This document shows, one piece after another, positions 1 through 9,635 of a DNA stretch of 64,000 nucleotides. The stretch comes from Calamus simplicifolius (lineage: Eukaryota > Streptophyta > Magnoliopsida > Arecales > Arecaceae). The stretch spans positions 921,363 through 985,362 of the forward strand of contig UESW01003903.1 of NCBI GenBank assembly GCA_900491605.1. Direction: 5' to 3'. Below the pieces are notes generated by a model. It searched no databases. It saw only the letters and a program-made list of their open reading frames with translations, and had not been told where the DNA came from. The translations under genes and the position numbers were made by a program. How positions within the stretch are numbered: the first letter of the stretch is position 1; each line of letters opens with the position of its first letter.

Positions 1-262
1 CCCTCGAGACCCCCTCCGGTCTCGGGGTGAGGTCACCGCATCTCAACCCCGAGACCCCCCCTCCAGTCTCGGGGTGCACAAGCATCACCTCACCCTCGAG
101 ACCCCCTCCGGTCTCGGGGTGAGATCACTACATCCCAACCTTAAGACCCCCTTCGGTCTCGGGGTGCGCAAGCATCACCTCACCCTCGAGACCCCCTTCG
201 GTCTCGGGGTGAGGTTACTACATCCCAACCTCAAGACCCCCTTCGGTCTCGGGGTGCGCAAG
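1..262 (+). repeat. Minisatellite of about 46 bp in pairs (about 90-92 bp) with hairpin units
   Basis: The block CTCGAGACCCCCTYCGGTCTCGGGGTG recurs at about 3, 94 and 184, alternating with a related block (near 46, 141, 231) followed by 'gcgcaagcatca'. This gives a two-part 90-92-bp unit. Each half is a hairpin: for example 46-55 (ACCCCGAGAC) pairs with 66-75 (GTCTCGGGGT). The array lies upstream of the LTR TATA box and so is probably part of U3. Confidence 0.8.
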
Positions 263-614
263 CATCATCAACACTCAGTACGTGAGCCAGCCTTCGAACC
301 AAACGACAACTTTGGGCCAGTTGGCGCACCCACGTGACCCACCATGCGCTCGTGGCTGCTTGCGGCCATACCTCATAACGGCGTATGGTGCATTGCATGT
401 GTCGCTGTGCATGACCATGCCCCGTTACGAAGTACGATTCACTACCACTTGCAACTGTGCGTGGTCATGTCAAGCAATGGCGCGCACCAAATGCAACCGC
501 GACTACTAGACACCTATAAAGCCATATTGACAGGTAACGCAGGGCGCCTCCGGTGCGCACAGTGATGGTATGACAGCAATCTTCTGAAACAGAAGGATGG
601 GACATTCGAACAGG

Positions 615-622
615 TATAAAAG
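615..622 (+). promoter_or_regulatory. LTR TATA box
   Basis: TATAAAAG lies between the U3 repeats and the R/U5-like leader, the expected position for an LTR core promoter. A second, weaker 'cctataaag' lies near 514. Placement is by context only. Confidence 0.5.
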
Positions 623-889
623 CACGCGCCCGTGTTGTAAGTAGAATCTTGAACTCTGGTTTTCTAGTTTTTCCTACTAGCTGAAACCCTAACTGTATCA
701 GCTTCCTTCTACTGAGCAGTTCTTGTCTGATCCCAAGTAACTAACTTGAGCATCGGAGGGTCCCCACCGGAGCATCCGGTCTCCGGGGACTTTTCTTGCA
801 GGGTCCGGAGAGAAGGATGTCCGTCTTTCCGGTGCTTGAAGAAAGTGACTTGGCGTCATCAGCTTCCATGGTCGATCTTCTAGTCATAA

Positions 890-2690
890 ATTCAAATTGA
901 TTATTTGATACTAAAGTTTTAGCTTTTAATTTAATTTTCTATTACTCTCTTCCATAATTTCATTGTATGACTCATTAGCTTAATCCCTCTATAATTTACA
1001 CAGTTTTGAATAACTTCTTTATTTTTATATATGGGTATTAATTATTTTTTGTCCAATCATCCGATGTTCTTTTAATTGCTACAATCATATTAAATAAATT
1101 AGTTAATTACATAACTCCAATTTCTCCTAAGCCTTTCCAAACATAAATAGGGATCACATCTAATGCCTTTGCATTTTTTATTTTACTTAAAGCCTTTTTA
1201 ACCTTAATCATACTAAATCTACGAAAAAATTTATATTCATTTGTTACTCTTAGGTTATTACATCCTTCTACCTTTAAATTTACTAAATTATTTTTATTTA
1301 ATAAATTTTTAAAATAATTTTTTCATCGTTCTTTTATCTCTTCTTCTTTTACTAAAACTCTTTCATCTTCATCCTTCATACATTTAATATAGTCAAGATC
1401 TTTTTTTTTTCCTCTTAGTTTTGCTAGTTTATATATAGTCTTTTCATATTCTTTCGTATTTATTCTATTATATCAATCATCATAAGCTTTAAGTTTGACA
1501 TTACTTACTTTTTTTTAGCTTCTTTCTTTACATCCTTATACTTTTTAAGACTTTTTTTATCCCTAGTCTCTTGCCAAATTTTATAGTTTGTCCTTTTTTT
1601 TATCCCAAGTTTTCTTTCATGCTAGTCCTTTTCCTTTTGATTCTCATAAAAATTTTTTTGCTATATTTTTTATATATTTGATTGCATTTTTTTTATATTA
1701 AATTGGGATCACTATTTATATTCATAATCATTTCTCTTACTAACTTTTTTTTAAATAATTCTAGTTTTTCTCCTTTCAACTTTCATCATTTAATTTTTGA
1801 ATTAATAGTTTTATTTTTTACTCTATATTTTATTTGTATCCATATGTCTATTACCATTATCCTATGTTGTGAAGTTAAACTTTCTTCTAGAATAACTTTA
1901 CAGTTTTTGCATGTTATTTTATCTACCTTCTTAGTTAAGAAAAAGTCTATTTGACTTTTATTAGATTCACTTTTAAATATTATTAAATATTTATCTCTAT
2001 TTTTGAAACAAGTCATACGCCACTGCAAAATCTAATAAGCTTACGTCGGCTTCATTTCTATCTTCAAATCCATATCTTTCATGTACTATTTCATATCCAT
2101 CCCTCTGTTTACCTATATGTCCATTAAAATCTTCTTTCAAATATATCTTTTCTTCTTATGGTGTTTCTTGCATTACTTCATCTATGTCTTTCCAAAATTG
2201 TATCTTAGTTTGTTGGCCTAATCCTATTGGTGCATATGCACTAATTATGTTAACTATATTACTCTCAATTATAAGTTTTAGTGATATAATTCGATCTTCT
2301 TTTCTAGTCACTTTAACAATATATTCCTTAAAATTTTTGTCTATAATTATTCCTACTCCATTTCTATTTTTATTTTTTTTTAATATAATATAATTTATAT
2401 CATGTATTCTCTATTATCTAAATCTTTCACCTATCCATTTAGTCTTTTGTAAGCATATTATATTTACTTTTCTCCTAATCATGGTGTCCATTATCTTTAT
2501 AACTTTACTTGTTACTGTTCCTATGTTTCAAATTGCTACTCTAATCTGATTATCATGGACTAATTTCTTTTCCTACACTCATCTATAGTGCAGGAACACT
2601 TGCTCACTTATCACCGCACCCGAGCGCTAGTGTGATGCCATCTAACGAAAGGATAATTATAATATCAAAAAAAGCCTCTCATCCATCCCA
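890..2690 (-). mobile_element. Decayed RTE-clade LINE (endonuclease plus start of RT)
   Basis: Read on the minus strand, this AT-rich stretch holds frame-broken pieces of a plant RTE-type non-LTR retrotransposon. From 2560 downwards the pieces resemble the apurinic endonuclease start (WN.GT, then MDTMIRRKVNIICLQ). Near 2200-2260 there is an IISAYAP-type motif and near 2040-2150 a FNGHIG-type motif. Around 1890-1960 the motif is NKSQIDFFL followed by TSQHRIMVID. RT begins near 1000-1200 (an APIYK-like patch, then the NYRGI/MSHTMKLWERVIE region). It stops at about 890 beside the LTR, so most of RT is missing. Many frameshifts and stops make it a dead copy. RTE elements of this type have endonuclease and RT in a single protein. 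Confidence 0.75.
1786..2028 (-). pseudogene. RTE LINE endonuclease fragment
   Basis: This 80-codon open stretch is the best preserved part of the RTE LINE. It carries the late endonuclease segment, with DKYLIIFKS, NKSQIDFFLTKK, then a CKNCKV patch and SQHRIMVIDI. The order matches the end of the RTE endonuclease domain, where the SQH/SDH histidine is catalytic. It has no start codon of its own and is a remnant. Confidence 0.7.
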
Positions 2691-2809
2691 AAATAATATT
2701 TGAAGTGCCTTAGTTCGTCTGCATCATTCTAGCAAGTTAATTAGATGTTCCGATCTTTCTCTTTTTTGGTTAATTAGACAGTTTCATCTCTTCTTGTGTA
2801 TTTTGTAGA

Positions 2810-3545
2810 GTGTTTGATATTTTAATAAAAAAGTATGCCCACATTGCAATGAAGACACCATCAATGACAATGAAGGAGAAGGTCTCAAGTAGCACTAAAA
2901 GAAACAATAAGAATTGGTCTTGTATTCCTAGAAACCTTGACGTGGGAAGAAGTCAACATGCACGATTCTTGAAGACCTTAGAAGAGCTGGGCATTCAGGA
3001 TCCAATCTTTTTATTGGAGAAGAATATTACTGATAGTGACACCAATAAACAACAGAATCGTCTGCTGATACCCTACAATGCTTTTGACTTGAAAAGCTCA
3101 CCATTTTCCAAGTTGGTCAATGATAATGAGAGAGATGCTCTAAAGAAAGGAAAAGCACTAAATATTAACATTTTGGACCAAAATCAAAGAGGAAGTATTC
3201 TCTGACTCTCAAGTATCTTGGCAGTAAAAGAGAGATGCTCTAAAGGAAGGAAAAGCACTAAATATTAACATTTTGGACCAATCAAAGAGGAAGTATTCTC
3301 TAACTCTCAAGTATCTTGGCAGTAACAAAGCCTTTCGTATCATTGGCATAGATTGGAGCAATTTTGTGTATTCCAATACACTAAAAAAGGGTCAAAATCT
3401 AGAATTATGGGACCTTCAACGAGAGACGAATAAGGCTCTCTGTTTTGCCATGCTCAATTATGATTTTCCAATACAAGATGTAATTGAGGCAGTAAAAATA
3501 TTGTTCAGCATATCCAAGAAAGCGAGGCTTAATCATATCCATTAA
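2810..3545 (+). pseudogene. B3-domain-like protein, broken by a tandem duplication
   Basis: Two open stretches (2810-3205 and 3273-3545) together resemble the atypical plant B3 DNA-binding domain proteins. The first half has QQNRLLIPYNAF followed by a Lys-rich patch. The second has FRIIGIDWSNFVYSNTLKKGQNLELWDL, which fits the 'W..FV..N.LK.GD.LELW' end of a B3 fold when taken as two short motifs. The frame is lost where a 100-bp segment has been duplicated (3131-3326), leaving a stop in the first copy. No intact N-terminal region or neighbouring exon is evident. B3 proteins bind DNA in the nucleus, but this copy is probably inactive. The assignment rests on pattern and could be wrong at subfamily level. 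Confidence 0.5.
3131..3326 (+). repeat. 100-bp direct tandem duplication
   Basis: The block beginning 'agagatgctctaaa' at 3131 restarts at 3231 and runs through 'aagtatcttggcagtaa'. The copies are almost identical: a few substitutions, and a 2-bp loss in the second copy ('ggaccaatc' against 'ggaccaaaatc'). It lies inside the B3-like coding sequence and destroys its frame. Confidence 0.9.
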
Positions 3546-4300
3546 TATTTATAGATGAACATTTCTTTTTCTATTCTTTATGTTAAATTCGAAGTTGAGA
3601 TTTGTTGTAGTTTTTTTTTTTTTTTCTTAAACATTGATGTTAAACCTCTGGCTATTATTATATAGCATTACTGCAAATTTCAGGGATATCGTGTATTTTG
3701 TTCATTATTTTTTTGAATAAATGAAGAGACAAAAATTCTTAAATATTTCTCTCAAATAGAACTACACCCAAATGCATAACCAGCACTCAATCCAATCAAT
3801 CCCAAGCATTGTCCATCGCCAGTAAATTTAATTTGTACGTGCTTATACCGGAGGCAAAATCGTTCTTTTCTATTTTGATACGCGTGCAGAATGCCAATCA
3901 TCGAGCGTGGTACAGCTCTTGTTGCACCGCCTACTTTTTCCTCAACAAAAGATCATTTTCAAATTAATTTACCATGGATTAACAAACACAAAAGTAGGCC
4001 ATGGATGTGGGTGCTCTGAAGCAATTAGAAATATGTGTGAGCTGAAGTCAGGTTTAAGGTCAGCTATAACTCGTTCTACAATGAAGCTAAACAACATTTA
4101 TTATTGTGGCAATATAAAGGGATTATTAGTAGCATGGTTCAAAAACTGGGGAACTAGGTTCATTGGCAATGCTAAAAAGTTGACTTAGGTGAGTCAACGA
4201 AAACAGTTATTACCGTTTCAATTTGAAAATGTAAACAAAGCAAAATAATGTTAGGATATGGCTTATATTTGACCACAACTATTGATCAGTAACAAAGAAA
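3546..4300. other. Intergenic, AT-rich, no recognised gene
   Basis: Mostly AT-rich with a T homopolymer near 3611-3624. A 93-codon open frame at 3907-4188 has no motif I recognise and may belong to the decayed B3-like locus or to the lost 5' part of the downstream copia element. Confidence 0.5.
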
Positions 4301-4312
4301 TAGTAATGAGGC

Positions 4313-5266
4313 TTGATTCATCGTGTTACGCTTCGTGGTGGACATGTGTTGATCCTACATGACATTTTGTATGTCCCAACTATCCGGTGTAATCTTTGTT
4401 CTATTCTTGCCCTGTTGGTACTTGGTTACACTTTTAGTTTTTCTGGTGACCGTATGTCAATCTATCTGGATGGTGTTTTGTCCTTTTGTGGATATTTGTC
4501 ACAAGGGTTCTTTAGACTTGATATTGAATTGTGTGCTTCTTACTCCTCTTTTTCTTGTGCTTCTATTCCTGCCTGTGATGATAGTTTTCTTTGGCATGCC
4601 AGACTTGGTCATGTGGGCCAAGATAAGATGGCACGTATGGCTAAAGCAGGGCTATTAAGCCCTCTTACCAAGATAAGTCTACCTGTGTGCGAGTCTTGTC
4701 TAGCAGGAAAGGCAACAAGAAAGCCTTTTGGTAAGGCTACTAGGGCCTCTTATCAATTAGAGCTAGTTCACTCTAATATCTGTGGACCCATGAGTGTCAA
4801 GGCGCGCCATGGCGCTTCCTATTTCTTCACATTTATAGATGATTTTTCACAATTTGGGTATGTGTACCTAATCTCCCACCGCTATGAAGCGCTGGATTGT
4901 TTCAGACGATTTTTAGCTGAGGTAGAAAATCAGAAGGAAATGTCTTTGAAGACTCTCCGGACTGATAGAGGTCGCGAATATCTATCTGAGCAATTTCAGC
5001 GGCTTTGTGAGGAAAAGGGGATACGCAGGCAGCTTACCATTCCTGAGACACTGCAACAGAATGGTGTTACCGAGCATCGCAACTGGACTTTACTAGACAT
5101 GGTTAGGTCGATGATGGCGCAAGGCAATCTTCCAATCAGTTTTTGGGAAGATGCATTGTTGACTGCTGCCTACATCCTTAACCGTGTCCCTAGTAAAACG
5201 ATACTTTTCACTCCATATGAGCTATGGCATGGCACGCAACCTTCTGTGGATCATTTACGCCCTTGA
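4313..5266 (+). pseudogene. Copia pre-integrase and integrase core
   Basis: About 318 codons. The HHCC zinc-binding region is present (LWHARLGHVG, then CESCLAGK). The integrase core follows: LVHSNICGP at the first catalytic position, LRTDRGREY with the second Asp, and NGVTEHRNWTLLD with the Glu. The first catalytic Asp of the usual 'H.D.CGP' is Asn here, which should abolish strand transfer. The frame opens before 4313 without an ATG and ends at a TGA where copia proteins usually continue 'HLRPWG'. The same frame continues after the stop to 5692. Confidence 0.85.
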
Positions 5267-5302
5267 AGCTTAGCAGGATATGTTCACAACGCCTCCCATA
5301 AG

Positions 5303-5692
5303 TTGAAAAAGCTGGGTCCTAAAGCCAGCAAAAAGGTGTTCATCAGGTACCCTGAGAATTTGAAGGGTTACGTGTTGTATGGTGCACATTCTGATAGAGG
5401 GTTGACTGAAGTGGAGTCCAGAGACGTGGAGTTTCTAGAGAATGAATTCCCAAGCATTGGTAAAATTAGAAAGGACCTATCGCTATATGAGTTACAGGAG
5501 GACCTTCCTACTATCTCTGGCGAGGGAGGAGATTTTCGACCTATCTCAGAGATCGCCACAGATAGTGGGAATGCTAGGCCCAGTGGGAGTGTCGCACCAG
5601 ACAGTGGGAGCGCACAAGCTGAGCCTAGTAGGAGCTCACCTATGAGGATTGATGCACCACCTAAGAGCGGTCCTCAGGGTTCAGATCCGTAG
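5303..5692 (+). pseudogene. Copia integrase C-terminal region and linker to RT
   Basis: Continues the integrase frame after the 5266 stop. It has the usual post-integrase segment (GPKASKKVFIRYPENLKGY, then V.SRDVEFLENEFP) and a Ser/Pro/Gly-rich linker of the type that separates integrase from RT in copia polyproteins. It ends in a stop at 5692, and RT resumes in another frame. Confidence 0.75.
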
Positions 5693-5884
5693 TTACGGAG
5701 AAGCAAACATTGTCGTATTCCACGATGACATTTTGGGATCGAAGGGAATGTGTTTCTCTGCACTCCGTTGGATCCAGATGAGCCTGCTTTTGTTGAAAAG
5801 GCGCTCGATTCACCTGCTCATAGCGAGTGGCAAGCTGCTATGGAAGATAAGATGGTATCGATTGCCAAGAATCATGTGTAGGAC

Positions 5885-7307
5885 TTGGTATACCTTCCGC
5901 CTAGACGTAAATCTATAGGAAATAAGTGGGTCCTTAAGATTAAGCGTAAGGCTGATGGGTCAATTGATAAGAACAAGGCTCGTCTTGTGGTGAAGGGCTA
6001 TACCCAAATGGAGGGTGTAGACTTTGAGGAGACATTTTCTCCTATGGTGAGATTTGCCTCCATTCGCCTGATCCTAGCTATTGTAGCCCATTTAGATTTG
6101 GAGCTATATCAAATGGATGTTAAAACAACGTTTTTTAATGGAAGCCTAGATGAAGAGATCTATATGGATCAACCCTTGGGCTTTGTGACCAAAGGACAGG
6201 AGGGCAAAGTGTGCCGCCTTAGAAGATCCATATATGGTCTCAAGCAGTCATCTAGGCAATGGTACCTCAAGTTTCATGAAGCCATTATATCGATTGGCTT
6301 AGATATGATTGAGGAGGACCACTGTGTGTACATTAAGAAATCAGACAATGAGATTCTGATCTTAGCGTTGTATGTAGATGACATCCTAATTGTTGGGAGT
6401 TCTATTGGAGTGATCAATGCCACTAAGGAGTGGTTGTCCTCTGCTTTGAGATGAAGTATATGGGTGAGGCGAATTTTGTGCTAGGAGTAAGGATCCTAAT
6501 GAATCGTGCTAAGAGGTTTCTTGGTTTGTCACAAGAAACATATATTGAGAAAGTCTTAGAACGATTCCGAATGCACTATTCTAAACCCGTTGATACCCCA
6601 ATAGAGAAGGGCTATACTTTAAGCATCGATCAGTGCCCTAGAAGTGATGAGAAGAGAGAAAAGATGAGTAGGATCCCCTATGCTAGTGCAGTAGGGAGCT
6701 TGATGTATGCTATGTTGTGTACTCGCCCTGATATTTGCTTTGCAGTCGGCTTGGTTAGCCGATATCAAAGTAATCCAGGACTTGCTCATTGGGTTGCAGT
6801 TAAAAGGATTTTTTGTTACCTTCGTGATACTGTCAATCTCACTCTATGCTATCAGGGTGAAGATTTGACATTAAAAGATTTTTGTGACTCTGATTGGGCA
6901 GGTGATAGGGACGAGCGTAGATCCACCACGGGATATGTGTTTATCTTTGGAGGTGAGCTGTCACTTGGTGCAGTAAGAAACAAAGCTGTTCTGCTCTGTC
7001 CACCATGGAAGCCGAATATATTGCTTGTTCGGCTGCTGTCCAGGAGGCTGTGTGGCTGAGGAAGTTCTTGAGACTACTTGAGATATCAGCTACTCCACAT
7101 GAGGCTATTCAGATCAGTTCTGATAGTATGGCAGCATTACAATATGCTAAAGATCCTAAGTACCATAGAAGGACCAAGCATATTGACATCAGATATCACT
7201 TCATTAGAGACATGGTCAAGCAAGAAGAAGTTATCCTACAGCATATTTTCACTGGTAGGATGCTGGCTGATCCTCTGACGAAGCCTATTCTTAGGGATGT
7301 GTTCTAG
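5885..7307 (+). pseudogene. Copia reverse transcriptase and RNase H, three broken pieces
   Basis: Piece 1 (5885-6454) has the RT opening (GNKWVLKIKRKADGS, KARLVVKGYTQ), DVKTTFFNG, YGLKQSSRQWY and the catalytic LYVDDILIVGS. Piece 2 (6430-7059) has the thumb and connection region (GEANFVLGVRI, AVGSLMYAM..TRPDI). Piece 3 (7005-7307) has the RNase H end (STMEAEYIACS, SDSMAALQY, HIDIRYHFIRD, ADPLTKPI). A TAG replaces a Trp codon just before piece 1 at about 5881, and frames shift near 6450 and 7000. Not functional. Confidence 0.85.
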
Positions 7308-8477
7308 GCTCATGTGAGGGGTCTAGGTCTGTATAGAGTGTGACAGACCGAGATATGTTTCAGACCTATGTAGGAGTTTGTGTCTGTTCTTTTTGTTGTC
7401 AGACAGGGATTGTATGGACATCAATGACTATGTGTTAAAGTTTATGAAATGTTTATTTTCATTATTATGATGTGTTATATTTATAGGCACATATGTGTAT
7501 AAATGTCACAGGTTTAGATCAGCCCACTCACACGGGTGATTGCCCTGACACTTTTGTAGTGGGCAGGATGAGACTAAAGTAGCCATTATAGTTGCTTGAG
7601 TAGCAATGCATGAGTTGCATATTGCATAGGTTGCGAAATGTGCTACATAAATTATAATGAAAAGATTATAATCAAAGTCGCCTCAGTTTGAACTGAAATG
7701 AGACTCAGGAGAGTTGAGTACGAAGCATATATATGCGTGTGCAGCATATCAATAGTGATATGTCCATAGATCCGTACTAAGCTTGTTATAGCCGAACTGG
7801 GAGCATTGGTGTGTGCTCGAGTCAGGCAACTTTGTGATGCCTGAATTTGTGTTCGTACATGTTTGAGTATGACATGGCCCATTGAGTGGGAGCTCCATCG
7901 TAGTATGTATTACGTTGCATGTGCTAAAGTCGACCTTGTAAGGGGTTGCGAAATATTTCCTCTCCATTATCGTATGAGCCTTACAACTATGTAGTGTCCT
8001 TGGACTTGAACCTATATCATAAAGTTGGAGTGCAGGATGACTTCCTTAGCCTTGTCCTCCAGGGTCATGGAATTGATGCGGCCACATGAGACAATCCTAG
8101 GAAGTCAACTGGACAATGATGAACTGGTATGAGTGTTCAAGGAAGATTATTCGCGACCATACCTTATGTTTGTGATCCATTGCTCGGGCAATTATGTGTA
8201 TGAGTTGCATATGATTATGGATACCAATATTATGACTTTGTGTTTTTCGAGTGTTGCTCAGGGTAGATCTCTTAAGGGATTGAGAGTGCTTGATCAGGTA
8301 TGATCGGATTATCTAGGACACAGACGGGATTGGATTGTATTCATGATCACTACGTTAGTTATTTATTAACTTAATGTAGTTTATCCGCTATGTATCACTG
8401 TGTGTGAGTTTCGTCGGGTCACATACCCCACCATACTGTAAGTTGAGAGAGTTGAGGTTATAATGTTCCTGTGTGGA
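7308..8477 (+). other. Copia 3' non-coding internal region
   Basis: Lies between RNase H and the PPT. No coding pattern is convincing here. Long 3' internal non-coding regions are common in copia elements with this layout. Confidence 0.55.
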
Positions 8478-8489
8478 CAAATGGGAGAT
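8478..8489 (+). other. Copia polypurine tract
   Basis: AAATGGGAGAT lies directly before TGTTGG, the usual copia arrangement in which plus-strand DNA synthesis starts next to the 3' LTR. Confidence 0.7.
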
Positions 8490-8857
8490 TGTTGGCCTGG
8501 GTGCCATTAATTCGTCCACACGATATCCCAAGAGTCCCTGAAGACTCTACGACTCTTTGGATTCTGAGGGATGCTTCGTAGATAATCCCTCTGACTTATC
8601 CGCTGGTGATAGCCTTCTTTAAAAAGAAGACCGAAGGTGTCTTCTTTAGGAGGTCTTCTGAGTGAGAAACGCGTCCGAAGGTCACAAAGGGCTCTTCTTC
8701 CTCTTCCTTACTAGTGCTGCGGCTTAGGGGCGTGAACATATAGGGGACTCTGGTAGCTCCCGACGACCGACGATCTTGCTTCCGCTGCTGCCGATATTGA
8801 GGTATGTCCGTCATTATCGATATATCCTTTATATTCGGTTCCTTCAAAACAAATACT
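8490..8857 (+). repeat. 3' LTR of the truncated copia element
   Basis: Begins TGTTGGCC straight after the PPT. Its 3' end is put at 'actaca' near 8857 on the TG...CA rule. No matching 5' LTR exists in the window to confirm the length. Confidence 0.5.
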
Positions 8858-9635
8858 ACATAGCTTTATTTTACATAAAAGTTTTGAAGCCATCTATGGT
8901 CAGAAAATAATTGTTCTCTCTTTATTATGCTCACTAGCGTATTTATGATCATCAAAAATTCAGTATGACATTAAAAGAATCAAATAATTTTTACATAATG
9001 AAGAGAATTGTAACATCATATGAAATTAGAATGCCACAACCTCAACAAATTGTCGCTTACTCAATGCAGTTGTTGAAAGCTCACATTTGGAAAAGATCAT
9101 TGTGGCAACTCTGATCATATAATAAACCACCATGGTCAGCTATAATGATGACTTGATTACATGAAAATATACTATCATGCTTGTTTTCCTGATATATCTT
9201 TTCCTAATCTTCTTTGATTTTGCTCATACCTATCAATGATGTTCTTATTTCAATTTCAGTTTTCATCCTCACAAATCTGAAATATGAATCCTTTTTGCAA
9301 TGACAACCATTTCAAAAAAGAGGAGTCTCAAGGTGAGTGAACCATTTGCCTTTTGCCTGATATATGTGTTTCTGATACTAGTCCTGTGGAAGACGCACAA
9401 CATAATACGAAAGCAATCACAGTTATGGTATATGTTTCTGAATCATAAAATTCTATGCTGCTTATAACCAAACAAGCTGACAATAAGATCAAATTGGCTG
9501 ATCTCAAGCTTCAAGAACCACATCTGTTTGATGTAAATGGATACTTCCTCACTTACATGTTCCCAACTAGAACTTAGTTGAGACACATTTGTTAACTTGT
9601 CTTTCTGAAAAGAGTCTAAGCTGCATTAGAATCAT
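8858..9635. other. Intergenic, AT-rich; 3' flank of the PPR gene
   Basis: No open frame of note and no recognisable repeat family. The part nearest 9635 should hold the 3' UTR of the minus-strand PPR gene. Confidence 0.5.

Larger units (their letters stand above)
1..861 (+). mobile_element. LTR retrotransposon LTR (partial, U3-R-U5)
   Basis: LTR-like sequence in sense orientation. A repeat-rich U3 is followed by a TATA box at 615-622 and then by a stretch around 740-830 of the kind common in plant LTRs: a leader near 'acttgagcatcggagggtcc', alternating ccgg-rich blocks, and 'cttgcag'. Antisense copies of the same signature occur near 60855-60910 and 63790-63830, so it is a repeat family. The left edge is outside the window. 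The right edge is placed near 'gcgtcatca' only because LTRs end in CA. No internal region or PBS follows, so it may be a solo or truncated LTR. A Ty3/gypsy origin is likely but unproven. Confidence 0.55.
4300..8857 (+). mobile_element. Decayed Ty1/copia retrotransposon, 5'-truncated, with 3' LTR
   Basis: Copia order (integrase, then RT, then RNase H) is clear on the plus strand. It begins abruptly in the pre-integrase region, so the 5' LTR, PBS, gag and most of protease are missing. RNase H ends at 7307. About 1.2 kb of non-coding 3' region follows, then a polypurine tract (8478-8489) and an LTR beginning TGTTGG at 8490. The LTR end near 8857 ('tactaca') is a guess because there is only one LTR. 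Coding is broken by stops and frameshifts at about 5266, 5692, 5881, 6450 and 7000. Confidence 0.85.

Noticed and set aside
1682..2393. Plus-strand hydrophobic open frames (membrane-protein-like)
   Set aside because: They are the reverse of the decayed RTE LINE in AT-rich DNA. The minus-strand reading matches a known protein order.
3907..4188. 93-codon open frame between the B3-like remnant and the copia element
   Set aside because: No recognisable domain, and it lies between two decayed loci.
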